From assembly GCF_001187535.1 (NCBI RefSeq), contig NZ_LFIO01000381.1, forward strand, positions 248,001-312,000: a stretch of DNA of 64,000 bases. Reading direction: 5' to 3'. The DNA is from Rhizobium ecuadorense (GTDB lineage Bacteria > Pseudomonadota > Alphaproteobacteria > Rhizobiales > Rhizobiaceae). Shown here piece by piece: positions 57,023 to 64,000 of this stretch. Below the pieces are notes generated by a model that saw only the letters and a program-made list of their open reading frames with translations, was not told the origin of the DNA and did not search any database. A program made the position numbers and the translations under genes. Every line of letters begins with the position of its first letter. The first letter of the stretch is position 1.

Positions 57023-57180
57023 AGGTGCCCGCCATGCAGGCGGGAGAATCGGGAATCCGGTGCAAGACCGGAACGTGCCCAACGCTGTAAGGCCGACGTC
57101 CGCCGTTTTATCATGCCACTGGCTTTTGCCGGGAAGGTTGCGGCAGACGGGTGACGCCAAGTCAGAAGACCGGCCTGGCA
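57023..57180 (+). promoter_or_regulatory. Cobalamin riboswitch controlling bluB
   Basis: Conserved parts of the AdoCbl riboswitch occur in order: AGGTGCCC (57023), GGGAATCCGGTGCAAGACC, CCCAACGCTGTAA, GCCACTGGC (57115), GGGAAGG and GCCAAGTCAGAAGACCGGCC (to about 57176). It lies about 55 bases before bluB. Binding of B12 should close the gene by hiding its ribosome site or ending transcription. Confidence 0.9.
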
Positions 57181-57186
57181 AGATAG

Positions 57187-57924
<738 letters not shown>

Positions 57925-57946
57925 CCAATCACTGCTGCTGCGGCTG

Positions 57947-59038
57947 CTACTGCTGCGGTTGGGGGCCAGGTGCGGCGGGATTGGCGAGATCGATCGAGCC
58001 CTGGTCGCCGGCCAGAAACTGCGGGCCGACCTGGCGGACCTTGTTTTGCGTGGGGTCGTAGGGGCGATCCGGCACCGGTGTCTGCGGCGCGGCTGGTGTC
58101 GCGGCGGCCTTCACCGGCGGATTGGTGCGGATGGTGGTGATCGAGCCCTGCTGCGGCGGTTGGCTTGCCGCCTGCTTGCCGCGCATCTCGTCGTAATAGG
58201 CGGTGAGATTGCAGGCGCAGGCGTTCTTTTCACCGGGCGCACGGTTCTTGTAGGCGAAGGCGTTCTTCATGGCGCTGTAAGGCGTGCCGGTTGCGACCGA
58301 GATCATGTTCGAGGCTTCCGTGCTCGTCACCTCGCGATAGAAGAGTTCGGTCTCGATCCCCGGGCACATCTTGGCGCAGGTCTCAGCGTCGCGGCCGAAA
58401 TCGACCGAGGTGGCGTTCGAGCTGATCGGGAAGAAACCGCCATCGCAGCTGCGCACGCACATGGTGCTGACCGGCGACAGCATCTCGGCCCGCGGCAGGC
58501 CGTAGCGCGGATCGGCCTCCTCGCCGCCGCCGAGCGGAATGAAGGTATCGGAACGCATCGCCTGCTCCTCGACGCTCGGGGCAGGCTCGTCGGCGCTGCG
58601 CTCGTCCGGCGCATAGAAATTCTCGCTGTTGCAGCCGTTGCTGTCGAGCGCGGCCATCAGTTCGCGGCGGTCGTCATCGGCGCCGTTCCGGCCTGTCAGC
58701 TCGTTGCGACGGTCCTGGAGATAAGCGATATTGTCGATCATCCGGCCTTCGGCCTGCGAGAGCTCGGCGCAATAATCGGCATTCTCGCCGCCGATCACCA
58801 CCATGCTGCCAGAGGTGCAGCCGTAACTGCGCATGTCGTTGCGAACCTTGCGCAGTTCGAGGTTCTGCTCGGCCATGGCGCTGGCATATTGGCGGGCTTC
58901 CGGGCCATTGCCATTGCCGATCGATCGCGGCAGGTCGGCGAGACGGCCGCGCAGGTCCTCGCAGATGGCATTGGTCTGCGCGACGGCGGGCGCTGCGAAG
59001 GCGAGGAGAAGGGCGAGAGACAGGTTTCGGCGTTTCAC
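57947..59038 (-). CDS. DUF2865 domain-containing exported protein
   Basis: The 363-residue protein has a signal peptide (MKRRNLSLALLLAFAAPAVA, cut before QTN) and the cysteine-containing core of DUF2865, with MCVRSCDGGFFPISSNAT, AETCAKMCPG and NACACNLTAYY. The C-terminal 80 residues are Pro/Gln/Ala-rich and end PGPQPQQ. DUF2865 is mostly found in Rhizobiales and has no known role; the paired cysteines suggest disulphides in the periplasm. It is convergent with bluB. Confidence 0.88.
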   Translation of the reverse strand: MKRRNLSLALLLAFAAPAVAQTNAICEDLRGRLADLPRSIGNGNGPEARQYASAMAEQNLELRKVRNDMRSYGCTSGSMVVIGGENADYCAELSQAEGRMIDNIAYLQDRRNELTGRNGADDDRRELMAALDSNGCNSENFYAPDERSADEPAPSVEEQAMRSDTFIPLGGGEEADPRYGLPRAEMLSPVSTMCVRSCDGGFFPISSNATSVDFGRDAETCAKMCPGIETELFYREVTSTEASNMISVATGTPYSAMKNAFAYKNRAPGEKNACACNLTAYYDEMRGKQAASQPPQQGSITTIRTNPPVKAAATPAAPQTPVPDRPYDPTQNKVRQVGPQFLAGDQGSIDLANPAAPGPQPQQ

Positions 59039-59191
59039 GGCGTCGTCCCGGAATGAGCAAACGGTCGGTGGGTCGAATGCGACTTCAATCGGCCGCGCGT
59101 TTTCCCTTAACGGATTTCTCTTAATAAGCTCAGAGAAAATATTAGCGTATTTTCCTGATCTTATCCAGCAATCGCCCGAGACTCGGTTAAA

Positions 59192-59722
59192 ATGACAGGC
59201 ATTCCCGACGAGACCCGATCCTTTGCGCCGACATCAGGCGTCTCGGAGACCCAACACGGCCTTCACCTCTTCGCGGACGGTTGTTTTGAGCCCGGTTCCG
59301 GGCATGGAGGCTGGTCGTTTGTCGCTTATCGCGATCGGGTGGAAATCGCCTCCGACTTCGGTGGCGTCAACGATTCCAGCAATAATTCCATGGAATTGAC
59401 CGCCGTTCTCAGGGCCGCCATGTGGGTCAACAGCCAACCGACCGGCGAACCCGCGACCATCTGGTCCGACTCCGTCTATGCCGTCAAAGGCTGCAACAGC
59501 AAGCGACATATCTGGAAGAATAACGGCTGGAAGAAAAGCAGCCCGAATGGACAGGGGCGAAGGCGAATGATCGACAATGCGGACATCTGGAAAGCCGTCG
59601 ATCTTCAGCTATCCCAAAACGCCCAGGTGACCATTGCCTGGTGCAAGGGGCATTCGGGGATTGCCGGTAACGAGCGCGCGGACGCGCTCGCCGATAGAGG
59701 ACGCCTGTCGATCCGGGGCTGA
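59192..59722 (+). CDS. rnhA: Ribonuclease HI family protein
   Basis: A 176-residue RNase H with the four acidic catalytic residues in place: FADGCFEPG, NNSMELTAVL, IWSDSVYAV and GNERADALAD. WKKNGWK-type basic handle is present as HIWKNNGWKKSSPNGQ, and CKGHSGIAGNE supplies the histidine. It cuts the RNA of RNA-DNA hybrids. It is longer at the N terminus than E. coli RNase HI by about 20 residues. It may be a second copy beside the housekeeping gene, which cannot be judged here. Confidence 0.92.
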   Translation: MTGIPDETRSFAPTSGVSETQHGLHLFADGCFEPGSGHGGWSFVAYRDRVEIASDFGGVNDSSNNSMELTAVLRAAMWVNSQPTGEPATIWSDSVYAVKGCNSKRHIWKNNGWKKSSPNGQGRRRMIDNADIWKAVDLQLSQNAQVTIAWCKGHSGIAGNERADALADRGRLSIRG

Positions 59723-59768
59723 TACGGCGCTGGCCGGTTTCAGGCGTCGTTGCTCGGCCGCAACCGGC

Positions 59769-62081
59769 TTACGCCGGCTGCGATGCCTCGACGACGGCGA
59801 GTGCGGCCATGTTGACGACGCCGCGGGAGGTGACCGAGGGAGCGAGGATATGGGCGGGCAGGGCGGTGCCGAGCAGGATCGGGCCGACATGCAGGCCGTC
59901 CGTCATCGATTTGACCACACCGAGCGTGATGTTGGCGGCATCGAGGTTCGGGAAGACCAGCAGGTTCGCCTCGTCATGCAGTGTCGTATCCGGCATGACG
60001 CGTTTGCGCAGCGCTTCGGTGATGGCGCTTTCGCCGTGCATTTCGCCGTCGACTTCGAGATCGGGGGCAGTCTCGCGCACGAGCTGCAGGGCATTGCGCA
60101 TCTTGGTGGCGCTCTCGGATTCGCGCGAGCCGAAGTTGGAATGCGAGACGAGGGCGGCGCGCGGGGTGATGCCGAACCGGCGGATTTCCTCGGCCGCCAG
60201 CACCGTTGCCTCGGCAACTTCCTCGGCGCTCGGGTTGAAGGTGACGTAGGTGTCGGTGAAGAAGGTGGCACCGCGCTGCGAGATCATCAGGCTGAGGGCG
60301 GAGAAATCGCGGACGTCCTTGCGCTTGCCGATGATCAGGCGAACGTCGCGCAGGTGCTTCTCATAGCGGCCTTCGAGGCCGCAGATCAGCGCATCGGCTT
60401 CGCCGCGCCTCAAGGCTAGTGCGCCGATGACAGTCGTATTGGTGCGTACGATGGTGCGGGCAGCTTCCGGGATGACGCCGCGGCGGCCGACGAGGGAGAA
60501 ATAGAGATCGACATATTCGCGGAAGCGCGGATCGTCCTCAGGATTGATGACCTCGAAGTCCTGCAGCGGCCGGATACGCAGGCCGTAGCGCTTCAGGCGG
60601 GTCTCGATGACCTGCGGGCGGCCGATCAGGATCGGTTCGGCGAGACCTTCCTCCAGCAGCACCTGGGCGGCGCGCAGCACGCGCTCATCCTCGCCTTCGG
60701 AGAAGATGACACGCTTGCGCTCGGCGGCCTTGGCCGCTGTGAAGATCGGCTTCATGACGAAACCGGAGCGGAAGACGAAGCGGTTCAACTGATCGAGATA
60801 GGCGTCGAAATCCTGGATAGGGCGGCGCGCCACGCCGCTCTGTTCGGCGGCCCTGGCAACGGCAGGCGCGATGCGCAGGATGAGGCGCGGATCGAAGGGC
60901 GAGGGGATCAGGTAGTCGGGGCCGAAGACCGGGGTTTCGCCGGAATAGGCGCGGGCAGCAACATCGGACGGCTCTTCGCGGGCAAGCGCGGCGATGGCGC
61001 GCACGGCGGCCATCTTCATTTCCTCATTGATCGTCTCGGCACCGCAATCGAGCGCGCCGCGGAAGATATAGGGGAAGCAGAGGACGTTGTTGACCTGGTT
61101 GGCGAAATCCGAACGGCCGGTGCAGATCATCGCGTCGGGGCGGGCGGCACGGGCGAGATCCGGCATGATTTCGGGTGTCGGATTGGCGAGCGCCATGATC
61201 AGCGGCTTGTCGGCCATCTGCGCCAGCAGCTCGGGCTTCAGCACGCCGGCGGCCGACAGGCCGAGGAAGACATCGGCGCCGCCGATATTTTCGGCGAGCG
61301 TGCGGGTGTCGCTCTTCTGGGCATAGACGGATTTCCATTCGTCCATCAGCTCGGTGCGGCCCTCATAGACGAGGCCTTCGAGATCGTGGACCCAGATATT
61401 TTCTCGTTTTGCCCCGAGGATCACCAGCAGGTTCAGGCAGGCAAGGGCGGCAGCCCCGGCGCCCGAGGCAACGATCTTGATGTCGGCGATATTCTTGCCG
61501 GCGAGTTCCAGCCCGTTGAGAATCGCGGCGGCGACGATGATCGCCGTGCCGTGCTGGTCGTCGTGAAAGACCGGGATCTTCATCTTTTCGCGCAGACGCC
61601 GCTCGACCTCGAAACATTCCGGCGCCTTGATGTCCTCGAGATTGATGCCGCCGAAGGTCGGCTCCAGTGAGCTGACGGTCGAGACCATCTGCTCGACGCT
61701 TGCCGCGTCGATCTCGATATCGAAGACATCGATGCCGGCGAATTTCTTGAAGAGCACGGCCTTGCCCTCCATGACCGGCTTCGAGGCCAGCGGGCCGATA
61801 TTGCCGAGGCCGAGCACGGCGGTGCCGTTGGAGATGACGGCGACGAGATTGGCGCGCGAGGTATATTCAGCCGCCATCTCAGGATTGTCGCGGATGGCAA
61901 GGCAAGGGGCGGCGACGCCGGGTGAATAGGCGAGCGCCAGATCGCGCTGGTTGCCCAGCGGTTTGGTTGCCTGGATCTCCAGCTTGCCGGGGCGGGGATA
62001 GCGGTGGAAGAACAGCGCCTGCGCGTCGAGATCGCCGCTTGTCAGGTTCTTGTCCGTCTTGGATTTATCCTGGTGATCCAT
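59769..62081 (-). CDS. tme: Malic enzyme with phosphotransacetylase-like C-terminal domain (NADP type, Tme-like)
   Basis: The 770-residue protein has malic enzyme domains in residues 1 to about 430 ([47 protein letters not shown]) and a phosphotransacetylase-like domain from about 440 to the end ([20 protein letters not shown]). It turns malate into pyruvate and CO2. Rhizobia have two such chimeric enzymes, NAD-type Dme and NADP-type Tme; this one reads more like Tme from memory, but cofactor choice is not proven. GAGGCGGCA precedes the ATG at 62081. Confidence 0.92.
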   Translation of the reverse strand: MDHQDKSKTDKNLTSGDLDAQALFFHRYPRPGKLEIQATKPLGNQRDLALAYSPGVAAPCLAIRDNPEMAAEYTSRANLVAVISNGTAVLGLGNIGPLASKPVMEGKAVLFKKFAGIDVFDIEIDAASVEQMVSTVSSLEPTFGGINLEDIKAPECFEVERRLREKMKIPVFHDDQHGTAIIVAAAILNGLELAGKNIADIKIVASGAGAAALACLNLLVILGAKRENIWVHDLEGLVYEGRTELMDEWKSVYAQKSDTRTLAENIGGADVFLGLSAAGVLKPELLAQMADKPLIMALANPTPEIMPDLARAARPDAMICTGRSDFANQVNNVLCFPYIFRGALDCGAETINEEMKMAAVRAIAALAREEPSDVAARAYSGETPVFGPDYLIPSPFDPRLILRIAPAVARAAEQSGVARRPIQDFDAYLDQLNRFVFRSGFVMKPIFTAAKAAERKRVIFSEGEDERVLRAAQVLLEEGLAEPILIGRPQVIETRLKRYGLRIRPLQDFEVINPEDDPRFREYVDLYFSLVGRRGVIPEAARTIVRTNTTVIGALALRRGEADALICGLEGRYEKHLRDVRLIIGKRKDVRDFSALSLMISQRGATFFTDTYVTFNPSAEEVAEATVLAAEEIRRFGITPRAALVSHSNFGSRESESATKMRNALQLVRETAPDLEVDGEMHGESAITEALRKRVMPDTTLHDEANLLVFPNLDAANITLGVVKSMTDGLHVGPILLGTALPAHILAPSVTSRGVVNMAALAVVEASQPA

Positions 62082-62188
62082 TGCCGCCTCCGTGCACGTC
62101 TTTTTCTGGAGTTCCCTCCATACATCAATCGGATACGGGCGACAGTATGGAAATGGGGGATGGGAGAAGTTTTCGCGAGGACTAGATT

Positions 62189-62243
62189 GTGCCGTGGGGT
62201 TACCCCCCTCTGCCCGGCAGGGCAGAGGGGGTAACCACGGCAC
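62189..62243. repeat. GC-rich palindrome upstream of the malic enzyme gene
   Basis: GTGCCGTGG-GTTACCCCC-TCTGCCC on the left pairs with GGGCAGA-GGGGGTAAC-C-CGGCAC on the right around a GGCA loop, spanning 55 bases with one bulge and one mismatch. It fits the short intergenic palindromes of rhizobia. It lies in the 299-base divergent gap between malic enzyme and the flavoprotein, which otherwise shows no gene. Confidence 0.7.
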
Positions 62244-62380
62244 ACCCAATGCGTTCTTTGCGTGGAGTCTCATCGCGGCGGGAGCAACTAGCTAATCCTT
62301 TTTGAAAACTTGTTTGGCGACCACGGCAGGCGCAATATGCCGCCGCGACGGTGCGGGGCGCCGGTCGCATGGAGGAAATC

Positions 62381-63820
62381 ATGGACAATTTGAACCTGAC
62401 GACCCTGCAAAAGGGGCAGACGATGGTCAATGATGTGGCCATCGATGCGTTTGCCGCCGGATTTCGCGGCAATCTCCTGACCAGTAAAGACATGGATTAC
62501 AACGAGGCGCGGGCGATCTGGAATGCGATGATCGACCGTCGGCCCGGGCTTATCGCGCGTTGCGCCGGGGCTGCCGATGTCGTGCGCGCGGTGCGGTTTG
62601 CACGCGACAACAATCTGCTCGTTTCGGTGCGCGGCGGCGGCCACGGCATTGCCGGCAATGCCGTCTGCGAGGGCGGCGTCGTCATCGACCTGTCGGCGAT
62701 GAAATCGGTGCGGGTCGACCCGGAGACGCGCCGCGCCAGGATCGAGCCGGGGGCAACGCTTGCCGATATCGACCAGGAAACGCTGGCCTTCGGGCTGGTA
62801 CTGCCGACCGGCATCAATTCCACCACCGGCATTGCCGGCCTGACGCTCGGCGGCGGATTCGGCTGGCTGACCCGCAAATTCGGGCTGACGATCGACAATC
62901 TGGTCTCGGTCGATGTGGTGACGGCCGACGGCGAGCTGGTCAAAGCGAGCGAGACGGAAAGACCGGACCTCTTCTGGGCACTGCGCGGCGGCGGCGGCAA
63001 TTTCGGCGTCGTCACCTCTTTCGAGTTCCAGCTCAACCCGCTCAAGACAGAGGTTCTCGCCGGACTGGTGGTGCATCCCTTCGCTGACGCGGAAAAGGTG
63101 CTGAGGGAATATCGGCAGGCGCTGGAAGCCGCACCCGATGAACTGACCTGCTGGGTGGTGATGCGCCAGGCGCCGCCGCTGCCCTTCCTTCCGGCCGAAT
63201 GGCACGGCAAGGAGATCGTGGTGCTCGCCATGTGCTATTGCGGAGACATCGCGGCCGGGGAAAAGGCGACGGAAAGATTGCGGGCGATCGGAAAACCGAT
63301 TGCCGATGTCGTCGGCCCAGTGCCGTTTACCGGCTGGCAGCAGGCATTCGATCCGCTGCTGACGCCAGGTGCGCGCAATTACTGGAAGAGCCAGGATTTC
63401 GCCTCGCTCTCGGATGCGGCGATCGACGTTCTTCTCAACGCCGTGCGCAGGCTGCCTGGCCCGGAATGCGAGATATTCGTCGGCCATGTCGGCGGCGCGG
63501 CCGGCCGCATTCCGACCGAAGCCACCGCATTTCCGCAGCGCAACTCGCATTTCGTCATGAATGTGCATGCGCGCTGGCGGGAGGCCGGGATGGACGCAAG
63601 CTGCACCGGTTGGGCGCGGGAACTTTTCGAAGCAACCAAGCCGCACGCAGTCGGTACCGCCTATATCAACTTCATGCCTGAGGACGAGGCCGATCGGGTC
63701 GAAATGGCCTACGGCGCCAATTACGGCCGGCTTGCCGAAATCAAGCGGCGTTATGATCCGAACAATCTGTTCCGGATGAACCAGAACGTCAAACCGATGG
63801 CGGCTGTGCGGGCTGCCTGA
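62381..63820 (+). CDS. FAD-binding oxidoreductase, berberine bridge enzyme-like
   Basis: The 479-residue flavoprotein has an N-terminal FAD_binding_4 domain with SVRGGGHGIAGNAV, where His88 is placed to bind FAD covalently, LPTGINSTTGIAGLTLGGGFGWL, and ends with the BBE motif NYGRLAEIKRRYDPNNLF. Relatives oxidise sugars, alkaloids or aromatic alcohols with oxygen. No signal peptide is seen. GGAGGAAATC before the ATG at 62381 makes that start better than 62351. The substrate is unknown. Confidence 0.9.
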   Translation: MDNLNLTTLQKGQTMVNDVAIDAFAAGFRGNLLTSKDMDYNEARAIWNAMIDRRPGLIARCAGAADVVRAVRFARDNNLLVSVRGGGHGIAGNAVCEGGVVIDLSAMKSVRVDPETRRARIEPGATLADIDQETLAFGLVLPTGINSTTGIAGLTLGGGFGWLTRKFGLTIDNLVSVDVVTADGELVKASETERPDLFWALRGGGGNFGVVTSFEFQLNPLKTEVLAGLVVHPFADAEKVLREYRQALEAAPDELTCWVVMRQAPPLPFLPAEWHGKEIVVLAMCYCGDIAAGEKATERLRAIGKPIADVVGPVPFTGWQQAFDPLLTPGARNYWKSQDFASLSDAAIDVLLNAVRRLPGPECEIFVGHVGGAAGRIPTEATAFPQRNSHFVMNVHARWREAGMDASCTGWARELFEATKPHAVGTAYINFMPEDEADRVEMAYGANYGRLAEIKRRYDPNNLFRMNQNVKPMAAVRAA

Positions 63821-63856
63821 AGGGATACGGAACCGGCAGTCGTAAAACCCCTCCCC

Positions 63857-63990
63857 AACCCCTCCCCACAAGGGGGAGGGACTAACGCGCGGCGCCACCT
63901 GAGGCAGACATCGGCCGTTCCGCGGATGACACGATGATATGGAGTACGCCGGCACCGCATCTAAGTCCCTCGCCCTTGTGGGGAGGGGTT
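63857..63990. repeat. Intergenic element with 27-bp inverted ends
   Basis: The ends 63857-63883 (AACCCCTCCCCACAAGGG and onward) and 63964-63990 are reverse complements with one mismatch over 27 bases. They enclose 80 bases without a gene. It is a rhizobial intergenic repeat or a small MITE-like element following the flavoprotein gene at the right edge. Confidence 0.7.
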
Positions 63991-64000
63991 TTTCCGTAGG

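Noticed and set aside
57947-59056. A long plus-strand open frame (about 57818-59056) over the DUF2865 gene
   Set aside because: The minus-strand protein has a signal peptide and conserved cysteines, while the plus frame is Arg/Ala/Gly-rich shadow sequence overlapping the end of bluB.

Overview
The window looks like chromosomal DNA of a Rhizobium species, probably of the R. leguminosarum/etli group. The evidence is its high GC content, a Tme-type malic enzyme, a cobalamin riboswitch in front of bluB, a putative RirA-type iron box, a vWA/Tad-like pilus protein, and the many short intergenic palindromes usual in rhizobia. It is mostly core metabolism with two catabolic islands. I saw no tRNA, rRNA, phage, CRISPR array or transposase gene.

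Left part (1-9.8 kb): the edge of mobA and a DMT transporter, an SDR, and then a GntR/FCD regulator divergent from an operon of NRAMP-like transporter, pxpA, a YcsI-type hydro-lyase, a pxpBC fusion and a biotin carboxylase with its own biotinyl domain. The first four functions match the Bacillus ycsF-ycsG-ycsI-kipI-kipA set for 5-oxoproline. With the biotin protein added, the operon holds all the domain types of urea carboxylase.

Sugar/polyol island (9.8-19.6 kb): two SDRs and a ribose-type ABC importer face away from a split transketolase, an FGGY kinase and a SorC-type regulator. The likely route is import, oxidation to a ketose, phosphorylation and two-carbon transfer. Four copies of a 16-bp motif lie in the divergent promoter region and in front of the regulator gene, which suggests one regulon.

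Middle (19.6-42.5 kb): a FecCD-type metal/siderophore ABC importer with an iron box shared with a divergent methyltransferase gene; moaA; a DUF971 gene, LtrA and a pentapeptide protein; a MarR/hydrolase pair; a PPOX protein; a GGDEF protein; class I and class II fumarases around a VCBS-domain protein; an L,D-transpeptidase; gph, rpiA, a DUF2059 protein and acyP. A 301-bp MITE with 31-bp perfect terminal repeats and TA duplication lies just upstream of gor.

Right part (42.5-64 kb): a TadG-like protein, class II DAHP synthase, an ABC exporter, GFA and DUF1003 proteins, nadE, an 18-bp minisatellite, a TolB-like propeller, and class I DAHP synthase behind an aromatic leader-peptide attenuator. 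Then come a periplasmic sensor-like protein with its chemoreceptor, an MFS pump, the B12 riboswitch with bluB, a DUF2865 protein, RNase HI, malic enzyme and a BBE-type flavoprotein. The window ends inside an intergenic palindromic element.
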